Shown: positions 1 to 6,132 of the stretch, piece by piece
How the letters are laid out: each line of letters starts with the position of its first letter
How positions within the stretch are numbered: the first letter of the stretch is position 1
Assembly: GCA_902796115.1 (NCBI GenBank)
Contig: CADBNX010000433.1
Span: 1 to 9,264, forward strand
Source: an uncultured Eubacteriales bacterium
GTDB lineage: Bacteria > Bacillota > Clostridia > Christensenellales > Aristaeellaceae
DNA length: 9,264 nucleotides
Direction of reading: 5' to 3'
Translations under genes and position numbers: made by a program
The notes under the pieces: model-generated
Told to the model about the DNA's origin: nothing
Databases searched by the model: none
The model's input: the letters and a program-made list of their open reading frames with translations, nothing else

Positions 1-1
1 C

Positions 2-289
2 GAGGAAATGCTGATCAGCTACCTGTGCGCGGAAAACACGGAACGCGGAATGGAGATTCCCGACAAAAATCCGGGCGTCACGGACACGCGCGCAAGAGAG
101 ATCATTCTATCCGTCACCGGGAAAGAACCCGGAAAAGCTTTTGAGGGGTTGAGCAGCGCGGAAAAGAGGAAAGCGACAAGAGCGATCATCAAAGAGAACG
201 TATCGCTGAGGCAGCTCGCACGGCTGTCCGGCTTAGCCGTCAGCCATGTCAGGTATCTTGCCGGAAAAACAGCTGATGAAAATACCTGA
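2..289 (+). CDS. Y1 (RAYT/IS200-like) transposase, C-terminal part, cut by window edge
   Basis: The frame is open to the left edge (codons for E-E before the first visible Met), so this is the 3' end of a longer gene; the Met at 8 is probably internal. The visible 95 or so residues contain TDTRAREII, then a K/E/R-rich helix (LSSAEKRKATRAIIKE), then a helix-turn-helix-like SLRQLARLSGLAVSHVRYL ending near the C-terminus. From memory of the family, this order (T-D-x-x-A-R-E-I-I, charged helix, S-I-R-Q-I-A-R-L-T-G-I) is how Firmicutes Y1-type transposases related to REP-associated transposases end. The helix-turn-helix probably binds DNA. The catalytic HUH and Tyr region would lie upstream and cannot be seen, so whether the gene is intact is unknown. 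It could instead be another DNA-binding protein with a similar C-terminal HTH. Confidence 0.62.
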   Translation, partial: EEMLISYLCAENTERGMEIPDKNPGVTDTRAREIILSVTGKEPGKAFEGLSSAEKRKATRAIIKENVSLRQLARLSGLAVSHVRYLAGKTADENT

Positions 290-371
290 CCGATCATAAA
301 CCACTGAAACCAATGACGGAGAATTGCTGAGATCAGATCGCGGAATTCCCTGAACTATGAACGATATAATC

Positions 372-402
372 ATCCCCGGCAGCCGCATGGGCTGTCGGGG
401 AT
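372..402. terminator. Strong hairpin between convergent genes (probable bidirectional terminator)
   Basis: ATCCCCGGCAGCC (372-384) pairs with GGCTGTCGGGGAT (390-402) over 13 bp with one G-T wobble and a 5-base loop. It lies 82 bases after the transposase-like stop and 64 bases after the end of the ROK-like gene on the other strand. Neither side has a clean T-run, so termination is inferred from position and stem strength. The rest of 290-466 shows no reading frame or promoter I can support. An alternative is a structured end of the mobile element, because RAYT and IS200-type elements are flanked by hairpins. Confidence 0.5.
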
Positions 403-466
403 ATTGTCCGCCCGCGCCGCTCCCCCTCAGGACCGGCTGCGGGGACTGTGAAGTTATCCGTCCGCT

Positions 467-1846
467 TTACGCTTCCGGCAGGCTGGCTGCGGCAACGCTC
501 TGCCCCACCCGGCGGCTGTTCTCGTCCGGGATGTGAAGCGCGATGCGCGCGGCAAGCTCCGGGAATTCGGCGTCCAGCACCGCTTTGGTTTTCTCCAGCA
601 GGATGGGGCCTCCTTCGCCGGAGGTGACGCGGCCCATGATCAGCACATGATCGATTTCATAGAAGCGGGCATACCAGGCGATCGCGTACCCGAAGTACAC
701 GCCGATGGTTTCGAAGATCTTTTTCGCGCCCGCGTGCCCTTCCTTCATGGCCTGCTGCACCACTTTCAGCTTTTCGGCGGGCGACAGGCTCTCGTCCAGC
801 GGGATCCCCGCGGCAGGCGCCAGCTTGATCACCGCGTCCTGGGAAAAATACTTGACACCGCAGCCGTAATCGCCGCTCCACTCGTCCACCATGGCGCTCC
901 TGCAGCCGTCAACCGGCACGAAGGCAAGCTCCGTCAGCCAGCCCATCAGGCGCATCTGTTCGTCCACGTAGCCGCCGGCTTCGCTGGTGCCCATCGCGAT
1001 GCCCAGCACATTGCCCTTCTCCAGTTCCATCGCCCCGGCGAGCGCCGTCACGTCGCCGTCGTTCGCCACTTCGATCGGGATATCCTTGCCCAGTTCCTTC
1101 GCCACGTCCAGATACATGCTCTTAACGCGCTTCTCAAACAAATCCTTCGGCACCTTCAGGAAGAGGGAAGCCACCATGATGCGGTTATCCACATACACGC
1201 CCGCAGAGGAAACGCCGATGGCGTCCACGCGCGGCATATGGGAGGCCGCCGTCTTCATCGCGTCCAGGATGCCCTGATAATGGTATTCCGGGTCGGACTG
1301 CAGCTTCGGATGCCACACCACTTCCTCGCTGTACACCGCTTCGCCGTCGATCACCGCGGAAACCTTCCGGTCGCTTCCGCCCGCGTCAAAACCGATGCGG
1401 CATCCTTCCAGATGTCTCCCGACCGCGCTCGCGCCGTTCCGGCGCACCTTGAGGGCGTCGATATCGTCCGACCAGGCAACGGTAAAGGGCTTTTCATATA
1501 CGCCGGACATGAAATCCGCGTCGAAGGCGCGCGCGCCGCCGGGGCGGTACGCGTCCCTGAGCATTTCATAAATCATCCTGCTGCCCGCCACCGTGATCTT
1601 CCATCCGCCGCGGCACCAGAGCAGCGTTTTCACACTGCGCTCCACGATTTCCTTTGTGCGCTCCGCTTCCGTGTCCTCCGCGAAAATATCCATCGCGAGA
1701 TAATCACAGTAGCCCTGATTGCGTTCCACGTTCACCGCGATCGGCACTTGTTTCCCGCATGTTTCCACGTCCCGCGCGTATTCGCGGAAGATCAGCTCCA
1801 TCGGAGCAAAGCCGGCGTCAAGCGGGGCCTGAACCTTCAGTTTCAT
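467..1846 (-). CDS. ROK-like sugar kinase homologue with N-terminal extension
   Basis: The product has 459 residues from the chosen start. Residues 1 to about 145 form an N-terminal domain I do not recognise. An actin-like ATPase fold of the ROK family follows: a phosphate-1-like GFDAGGSDRK (152-161), EVANDGDVTALAGA with the Asn-Asp pair (N262, D263) matching the ROK catalytic END(A/V)N motif, a phosphate-2-like MGTSEAGG (285-292), and VLIMGRVTSGEGG near 402-414. The usual ROK zinc motif (C-G-C-G-x-x-G-C) is not seen; DYGCGV (326-331) is the only similar stretch. ROK proteins phosphorylate hexoses or act as repressors; no DNA-binding HTH is obvious. It is the second gene after nagA with an 18-base gap, so GlcNAc or another amino sugar is a plausible substrate, but this is inference. 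I recall similar long ROK-family proteins in Clostridia. Typical ROK kinases are about 300 residues. Confidence 0.85.
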   Translation of the reverse strand: MKLKVQAPLDAGFAPMELIFREYARDVETCGKQVPIAVNVERNQGYCDYLAMDIFAEDTEAERTKEIVERSVKTLLWCRGGWKITVAGSRMIYEMLRDAYRPGGARAFDADFMSGVYEKPFTVAWSDDIDALKVRRNGASAVGRHLEGCRIGFDAGGSDRKVSAVIDGEAVYSEEVVWHPKLQSDPEYHYQGILDAMKTAASHMPRVDAIGVSSAGVYVDNRIMVASLFLKVPKDLFEKRVKSMYLDVAKELGKDIPIEVANDGDVTALAGAMELEKGNVLGIAMGTSEAGGYVDEQMRLMGWLTELAFVPVDGCRSAMVDEWSGDYGCGVKYFSQDAVIKLAPAAGIPLDESLSPAEKLKVVQQAMKEGHAGAKKIFETIGVYFGYAIAWYARFYEIDHVLIMGRVTSGEGGPILLEKTKAVLDAEFPELAARIALHIPDENSRRVGQSVAAASLPEA

Positions 1847-1853
1847 TTCACTG

Positions 1854-1859
1854 CACCTC
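1854..1859 (-). promoter_or_regulatory. Ribosome binding site that decides the start of the ROK-like gene
   Basis: On the minus strand GAGGTG lies 7 bases before the ATG at 1846. An in-frame ATG at 1861 would sit at the very edge of this site and has no good site of its own, so the start at 1846 (protein MKLKVQ...) is preferred over the longer reading. Confidence 0.7.
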
Positions 1860-1864
1860 ATTTC

Positions 1865-3013
1865 TCAAGCGGTGTATTTGCACCTGCCCATGCCGTATAC
1901 CGAAAGTACCCGGCAATCGTCGTCCATCAGCACGATATCGGCGTCCTTGCCCGCGCGCAGGCTGCCCTTCCGGTCCGCCGCGCGGATGGACTGTGCGGGG
2001 TTCAGGGACGCGGCGCGCACCGCCTCCCACATCGGGATGGACGCGTAATCGCGCAGGTTGCGCACCGCTTCGTTCAGCTTCAGCACGCTTCCCGCGATGG
2101 TGCCGTCCTTCAGGCGGCACTGGATTCCCTTTACAAAAATCGGCTGTCCGCCCAGGGTGTATTCGCCGTCCTTCAGCCCGCCCGCGCGTACGCAGTCCGT
2201 GATCAGCACCAGATGATTTCCCTTCACCCGATGCATCAGCCGGAACAGGCCCGCGTTCACATGGAACGTATCCGCGATCAGCTCGCAGTACGCGTCCGTC
2301 GTCAGCGCGGCGCCGACCGCGCCGGGATCCCGGTGCATGAGCGGCGTCATCGCGTTGAAGGTATGCGTAAAGTGATCCGCGCCCAGCTGAAGCGCGCGCG
2401 TCGCCTGATCGAAATTCGCGCCCGTATGGCCGATGGACAATACGATATTCGACTCCTGCTTCAGCCGGACGGTAAACACGTCCCCGCCTTCCATTTCCGG
2501 CGCATAGGTGATCATGCGGATCACGTCCGCGTACGGGAGCACCTTATCCGCGTCCGGCGGCAGGATGGCCTCCTCCGCCTGTGCGCCTTTCTTGGAGGGG
2601 TTGATGAAAGGCCCTTCCGCGTGGCAGCCGAGGATCTCCGCGCCCTTCTCGGTCTCGCCCCGCCGCATCATGCCGCGCAGCTGGCTGAATACCTTCTCCA
2701 GGATATCCCAGGACACCGTCATCGTGGTCGGCAGGAAGGAGGTGACACCGTTTTTGATGATCCCTTCTGCAATCGTCCTGATCCCCGCCTCGTCCGCGTC
2801 GGATACGTCCGCGCCCAGATACCCGTGAATATGAATATCCACGAGCCCGGGGCAGATATACGCACCCTTCGCGTCGATCACTTCATCCGCGCACGCGCGC
2901 GCTTCCTCTTCCGTTGTACAGCTGATGATCCGCTCGTTAAACAGCAGCGCACCGCCTTTGACTTCCCGATCTTCCAGAATCAGCCTGCCGTTGACCAATG
3001 CTTTCGTTTCCAT
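1865..3013 (-). CDS. nagA: N-acetylglucosamine-6-phosphate deacetylase
   Basis: This 382-residue amidohydrolase has the usual NagA length. It converts GlcNAc-6-phosphate to glucosamine-6-phosphate plus acetate in the cytoplasm, the committed step of amino-sugar breakdown and cell-wall recycling. Visible motifs: the metal-site H-x-H (GLVDIHIHG, H61 and H63), EGPFINPSKKGAQ with metal ligand E133, GHTGA with H196, THTFNAM with H217, substrate-loop H251 (FHVNAG), and the catalytic aspartate in ITDCVRAGGLKDG (D273). The C-terminal GSVLKLNEAVRNL and GSLRAGKDADIVLMD are typical of the family and of amidohydrolases that rebuild the small beta domain. The ATG at 3013 follows a weak purine-rich site (AGGACGG). 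It is first in an operon with the downstream ROK-like gene and is read from the divergent promoter at 3056-3084. No nagB (deaminase) is in the window. Confidence 0.96.
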   Translation of the reverse strand: METKALVNGRLILEDREVKGGALLFNERIISCTTEEEARACADEVIDAKGAYICPGLVDIHIHGYLGADVSDADEAGIRTIAEGIIKNGVTSFLPTTMTVSWDILEKVFSQLRGMMRRGETEKGAEILGCHAEGPFINPSKKGAQAEEAILPPDADKVLPYADVIRMITYAPEMEGGDVFTVRLKQESNIVLSIGHTGANFDQATRALQLGADHFTHTFNAMTPLMHRDPGAVGAALTTDAYCELIADTFHVNAGLFRLMHRVKGNHLVLITDCVRAGGLKDGEYTLGGQPIFVKGIQCRLKDGTIAGSVLKLNEAVRNLRDYASIPMWEAVRAASLNPAQSIRAADRKGSLRAGKDADIVLMDDDCRVLSVYGMGRCKYTA

Positions 3014-3055
3014 GGTTTATCCGTCCTATCCTTCGTTTTTGCTTGACCTGTGTAC

Positions 3056-3084
3056 AGTATACCGCAAAGCGGCGCCGCTTTCAA
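3056..3084 (-). promoter_or_regulatory. Sigma-A promoter of the nagA operon
   Basis: Read on the minus strand: TTGAAA (3084-3079), a 17-base spacer, then TATACT (3061-3056). This is close to consensus with ideal spacing. Transcription would start near 3049 and give a leader of about 35 bases before the nagA ATG. The spacer and part of the -35 box are occupied by a perfect 16-bp palindrome. Confidence 0.8.
3066..3081. promoter_or_regulatory. 16-bp perfect palindrome inside the nagA promoter (candidate operator)
   Basis: AAAGCGGCGCCGCTTT is its own reverse complement, with a central C|G step. It covers most of the -10/-35 spacer and three bases of the -35 box, so a dimer bound here would block RNA polymerase. 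LacI/GalR-family operators are often even palindromes with a central CG, so that family is a candidate. It does not resemble the NagR dre sites I remember. The regulator gene is not in the window. Confidence 0.5.
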
Positions 3085-3110
3085 GAGAAAAAACCCTTTT
3101 CGAAACATGA

Positions 3111-3140
3111 TTGACGCTTCCGCCGTCTTTCCTATATAAT
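3111..3140 (+). promoter_or_regulatory. Sigma-A promoter of tldD-tldE
   Basis: TTGACG (3111-3116), an 18-base spacer, then TATAAT (3135-3140). The -10 is perfect and the -35 has one mismatch. Its -35 box lies 26 bases from the -35 box of the divergent nagA promoter, so the two promoters stand back to back. A start near 3147 would place the 20-bp palindrome at the beginning of the transcript. Confidence 0.82.
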
Positions 3141-3147
3141 GAAAGCG

Positions 3148-3167
3148 TTCCGTCCGGCCGGACGGAA
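3148..3167. promoter_or_regulatory. 20-bp perfect palindrome at the tldD transcription start
   Basis: TTCCGTCCGGCCGGACGGAA is a perfect palindrome starting 8 bases after the TATAAT box. It could be an operator for a dimeric repressor overlapping the start site. As RNA it could fold with a small forced loop at the very 5' end and affect stability. It ends 11 bases before the AGGAGG site at 3179-3184. The two roles cannot be told apart from the sequence. Confidence 0.55.
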
Positions 3168-3190
3168 AACAACCTGACAGGAGGTCTGAC

Positions 3191-4582
3191 ATGCTGGACA
3201 AAAGGATCATCGAAGCCGTCCTTGCGGAAGCGCTCAAAACCGGCGGCGATTTTTCCGAGCTCTTTCTGGAAGACAGGGTCAACCATGCCCTCACCATGCG
3301 CTCAGGCCGCATGGACAATGTGAACACCCAGCGTCTCTTTGGCGCGGGCATCCGTGTGTTCACCGGCCTGCGCGCCGTTTATGTCTACACCAACGATGTT
3401 TCGGAAGCCGGGCTTGGGGCCTGCGCGAAGCGCGCCGCGGCCGCGGTCAGCGCGGCGGGCATGGCGCAGACCGCGCCGCTTGCCGGTCTCGTTTATGAAA
3501 ACCGCCATATCATCATGGAAGCGCCTTCCAAAGTGACCGGCGCGCGCAAGGCCGAAAAAATGCGCGCGGCCCAGGCCGTGCTGAAGCAGTACCCGGAAGT
3601 GGTACAGGGCGTCATCAGTTATTCCGATTCCGAGCAGCGCGTGCTGATTGCCAACAGCGAGGGGCTCTTCTGCGAGGACACGCGGGTGTACACCCGTTTT
3701 TCCGTGAACGCGATCGCCTCCAACGGCACGGAAAACCAGACCGGTCACGTCTGCCCCGGCGCCATGCAGGGGTTCGAGCTGCTTGACCGGCATGTGGATC
3801 CGGAAATGTGCGCGCACCGCGCCGCGAAAACGGCGGTCATGATGCTGCACGCGCCGCTCTGTCCCGCGGGCCAGATGCCCGTCGTGATCGACAACGGATT
3901 CGGAGGCGTGATTTTCCACGAAGCCTGCGGACACAGCCTGGAAGCGACAAGCGTCGCGCCCGGAAACAGCGAATTCGCGGGCAAGCTGGGTCAGAAGATC
4001 GCGTCCGACAAGGTCACGGCCATCGACGACGGCACTATCCCGAACGCCTGGGGCAGCGAAAACCTGGACGACGAGGGCATGAAGCCCACGAAACTGGTGC
4101 TGATCGAGAACGGCATCCTGAAAAACTACATGATCGACAGGCTCAACGCGAAGAAGATGGGCATGGCGCCGACCGGCTCCGGCCGCCGCCAGGGCTATAT
4201 GTTCGCGCCTACCTCGCGCATGCGCAACACCTACATCGCGTCAGGCACGGACGGTGAAGCCGAAATGATCGCCACCATGGGCGACGGCCTTTATGCCCGT
4301 TCAATGGGCGGCGGTTCCGTGAACCCCGCCACCGGAAAATTCAATTTTGCCGTGGCGGAAGGCTATCTTGTCAAGGCCGGCCGCATCGTGCATCCGGTTC
4401 GCGGCGCTTCCCTGATCGGCCGCGGCAGCGAGATCCTGCTCAAAATCGACCGTGTCGGCAGGGATATACAGATGGCACAGGGGATGTGCGGATCCCTCTC
4501 CGGATCCGTTCCCACAAACGTCGGCCAGCCGATGATCCGCGTTTCATCCCTGACGGTCGGCGGCGCCGGCGCCGGGGAATAA
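3191..4582 (+). CDS. tldD: TldD metalloprotease subunit
   Basis: The product has 463 residues, close to E. coli TldD (about 480). TldD is the catalytic zinc subunit of the TldD/TldE protease, which in E. coli trims the microcin B17 precursor and degrades the CcdA antitoxin by acting on unfolded peptides. The zinc motif HExxxH is present as HEACGH (H243, E244, H248) in FGGVIFHEACGHSLEA. A Cys in QGMCGSLSGSVP (C433) matches the position of the third ligand in the E. coli enzyme. The C-terminal VPTNVGQPMIRVSSLTVGG is the family's usual ending. No signal peptide or membrane segment is seen, so it is cytoplasmic. The start is secure: AGGAGG ends 6 bases before the ATG. The partner gene begins 12 bases after the stop. 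Its natural substrate in this organism cannot be told; no precursor peptide or toxin-antitoxin gene lies nearby. Confidence 0.95.
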   Translation: MLDKRIIEAVLAEALKTGGDFSELFLEDRVNHALTMRSGRMDNVNTQRLFGAGIRVFTGLRAVYVYTNDVSEAGLGACAKRAAAAVSAAGMAQTAPLAGLVYENRHIIMEAPSKVTGARKAEKMRAAQAVLKQYPEVVQGVISYSDSEQRVLIANSEGLFCEDTRVYTRFSVNAIASNGTENQTGHVCPGAMQGFELLDRHVDPEMCAHRAAKTAVMMLHAPLCPAGQMPVVIDNGFGGVIFHEACGHSLEATSVAPGNSEFAGKLGQKIASDKVTAIDDGTIPNAWGSENLDDEGMKPTKLVLIENGILKNYMIDRLNAKKMGMAPTGSGRRQGYMFAPTSRMRNTYIASGTDGEAEMIATMGDGLYARSMGGGSVNPATGKFNFAVAEGYLVKAGRIVHPVRGASLIGRGSEILLKIDRVGRDIQMAQGMCGSLSGSVPTNVGQPMIRVSSLTVGGAGAGE

Positions 4583-4594
4583 GGAGGTGCAGTC

Positions 4595-5929
4595 ATGGAC
4601 GCTTTTATTCAGAAAACCCTTGAAATGGCAAAACGCAGCGGCATCGAGGAAGCGGAAATCTATTATTCTCAGCGCGATTCCTTCCGTGCCATGACCCAGC
4701 GCGGCGAAATCAGCCAGTATACGGTCAATACCGGAAAAGGGCTCTCCCTGCGCGGCATATACAAAGGCAAAATGGGCTACGCCTCCACCGAAGCGTTTGA
4801 CGCGGACGCCGCGAAGATGCTCACGGACGCCGTGCGGGAAAGCGCCGAACTGAACGAGGATCCGGACACGGTCGAAATCTACGGAGGAGACGGCGATTAC
4901 CCCGCCGTCGGGACCTATGAACCGGCGCTTGAAAAAGTCGGCGAAAAGGAAAAGCTGGACTACCTGCTGAGCGCCGAAAAGCTGGGGCTTGCCCGCGACA
5001 CGGCCATCGCGGCGGCGTCCTACAACATGCTTTCCACCGTGTCCCATGAGGTGCGCATCGTGAATACCCACGGCCTCTCGCTTTCCGCGCGGGATAATAT
5101 CGCCTTCTCCTACCTGAGCCTGCTGGCAAAGCGTGCCGACCGCACCGCGGGCGGCGATTCCCTGCACATCAGCCGTGATTTTTCAACCTTCCATCCGGAA
5201 GCGGCAGCGAAGGAAGCCGCCGAAAAAGCGCTCTTCATGCTGGACGCGGCGCCCCTTGCCAGCGGACGGTACCGCACCATTTTCAATCAGGACGCGATGA
5301 GCGACCTGATCCAGGCGTTTTCCGGCATTTTCTCCGCCGAAAACGCGCAGCAGAATATGTCCCTGCTGGCCGGAAAAGAGGGCAGCGTCATCGCCGCTCC
5401 CTGCGTCACGCTGATCGACGATCCGCTTCTGCCGGGCGGCTGGGCCACGCGCGGTTTTGATGACGAGGGTGTCCGCGCGCGCACCAAGAACGTCATCGAA
5501 CAGGGCACCCTGACCACGCTGCTCCACAACCTGAAAACCGCGGCCAGGGCGGGCGTCAAATCCACCGGCAACGCCAGCAAGGCGGGATACAGCGCGCCCG
5601 TACGCGTCTCGCCCGCCAATTTCTATCTCAAACCCGGCGCAAAGGACCTGGACGGGCTGATGGCGGAGATGGATTCCGGTCTCGTCATTACCTCGCTGGC
5701 CGGGCTCCACGCGGGCGCAAACCCCCTGAGCGGGGATTTCTCCCTCATGGCGGAAGGTTACACGGTAAATCACGGCAAAAAGGACCGCCCGGTGGAGCGC
5801 ATTACGGTGGCCGGCAATTTCTACGAGCTGCTCAAATCCATCCGCGCGCTCGGAAGCGACCTCAAATTCTCCGATTCCGCGATCGGAAGTCCCAGCGCGG
5901 ATGTCGGGGAAATGACCATCGCGGGTTAA
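4595..5929 (+). CDS. pmbA: TldE (PmbA) subunit of the TldD/TldE protease
   Basis: This 444-residue protein is the TldD/PmbA-family partner; E. coli PmbA has 450 residues. TldE is related to TldD in fold but lacks the HExxxH zinc motif, and none is found here. It forms the non-catalytic half of the heterodimer that encloses the peptide channel. Seen: an N-terminal half typical of the family (GIEEAEIYYSQRDSF, RGEISQYTVNTGKGLSLRG), a conserved middle part (GFDDEGVRARTKNVIEQGTL), and the family ending NPLSGDFSLMAEGY followed near the C-terminus by AGNFYELLKSI. The AGGAGG site at 4582-4587 overlaps the tldD stop and lies 7 bases before the ATG, so the pair is co-transcribed and probably coupled. 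The reading is intact and the codon use matches tldD. Confidence 0.94.
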   Translation: MDAFIQKTLEMAKRSGIEEAEIYYSQRDSFRAMTQRGEISQYTVNTGKGLSLRGIYKGKMGYASTEAFDADAAKMLTDAVRESAELNEDPDTVEIYGGDGDYPAVGTYEPALEKVGEKEKLDYLLSAEKLGLARDTAIAAASYNMLSTVSHEVRIVNTHGLSLSARDNIAFSYLSLLAKRADRTAGGDSLHISRDFSTFHPEAAAKEAAEKALFMLDAAPLASGRYRTIFNQDAMSDLIQAFSGIFSAENAQQNMSLLAGKEGSVIAAPCVTLIDDPLLPGGWATRGFDDEGVRARTKNVIEQGTLTTLLHNLKTAARAGVKSTGNASKAGYSAPVRVSPANFYLKPGAKDLDGLMAEMDSGLVITSLAGLHAGANPLSGDFSLMAEGYTVNHGKKDRPVERITVAGNFYELLKSIRALGSDLKFSDSAIGSPSADVGEMTIAG

Positions 5930-5930
5930 A

Positions 5931-5948
5931 TCCCGCTCTGCCGCGGGA
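5931..5948 (+). other. Small hairpin directly after the pmbA stop
   Basis: TCCCGC (5931-5936) pairs with GCGGGA (5943-5948) across a 6-base loop. The left arm can instead pair with GCGGG at 5921-5925, inside the last pmbA codons, so the two folds exclude each other. No T-run follows. A role is not established. Confidence 0.35.
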
Positions 5949-5954
5949 GGAAAG

Positions 5955-5979
5955 ACGCTGTTACGCGTAAGCGTTTTCT
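5955..5979 (+). terminator. Weak terminator-like hairpin downstream of pmbA
   Basis: ACGC (5955-5958) pairs with GCGT (5971-5974), and inside it TTA/TAA flank a CGCG loop; TTTTCT runs from 5974. The short stem followed at once by a T-rich tail resembles a weak intrinsic terminator for tldD-pmbA. A much stronger one lies at 6085-6132. Confidence 0.4.
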
Positions 5980-6021
5980 GATGCTTATACTGCCGCGTAC
6001 GCTGTAGGCGCGTCAGCAAAA

Positions 6022-6052
6022 GGGCCGGATTCCGCCGTCGGCGGCCCGGCCC
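6022..6052. repeat. GC-rich two-tier hairpin
   Basis: GGGCCGG (6022-6028) pairs with CCGGCCC (6046-6052), enclosing a second stem, CCGCC (6032-6036) with GGCGG (6040-6044), and a GTC loop. It has no T-tail in either direction. It lies in the convergent non-coding interval 5930-6128 and resembles REP-like or other structured intergenic DNA, although no second copy is found in this window. Confidence 0.45.
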
Positions 6053-6057
6053 CGTGT

Positions 6058-6074
6058 CGCGGCGGTCTGCCGCG
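6058..6074. repeat. Short GC-only hairpin
   Basis: CGCGGC (6058-6063) pairs with GCCGCG (6069-6074) around a 5-base GGTCT loop. It lies five bases after the preceding hairpin and ten bases before the strong terminator stem, so it is part of the same structured block. Confidence 0.4.
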
Positions 6075-6084
6075 AAGAGCACAG

Positions 6085-6132
6085 TCCGCTGCGAAGACTG
6101 CCGAAGGGCAGCTTCGCAGCGGATTTATTTAT
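6085..6132 (+). terminator. Strong intrinsic terminator of tldD-pmbA
   Basis: TCCGCTGCGAAG (6085-6096) pairs perfectly with CTTCGCAGCGGA (6112-6123). After one bulged A, CTGCC (6098-6102) pairs with GGCAG (6107-6111) around a GAAG loop, giving 17 bp in all. TTTATTTAT follows at 6124-6132, so the T-tail is on the plus strand. The tail overlaps the last codons of the convergent rhomboid-like gene, and the stem begins six bases after that gene's stop. It may also slow transcription on the minus strand, although no T-run follows it there. Confidence 0.85.

Noticed and set aside
365..370. TATAAT near the hairpin at 372-402
   Set aside because: No -35 box is found at a workable distance and no gene follows on that strand.
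533..3046. 837-codon open frame on the plus strand opposite nagA and the ROK-like gene
   Set aside because: It spans both genes and the gap between them, is rich in His, Arg and Ala without family motifs, and lacks a ribosome site. It is an effect of GC-rich third positions in the genes on the other strand.
3140..3153. Possible catabolite (cre) site TGAAAGCGTTCCGT at the tldD promoter
   Set aside because: Only the left half fits the cre consensus; the right end lacks the expected CA.
3302..3934. 210-codon minus-strand frame inside tldD
   Set aside because: It is antisense to a well-supported gene, has His/Arg-rich composition and no recognisable domain.
4544..6082. Minus-strand frames of 207 and 299 codons opposite pmbA
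   Set aside because: They are antisense to pmbA, one crosses the terminator region, and neither shows motifs or start signals.
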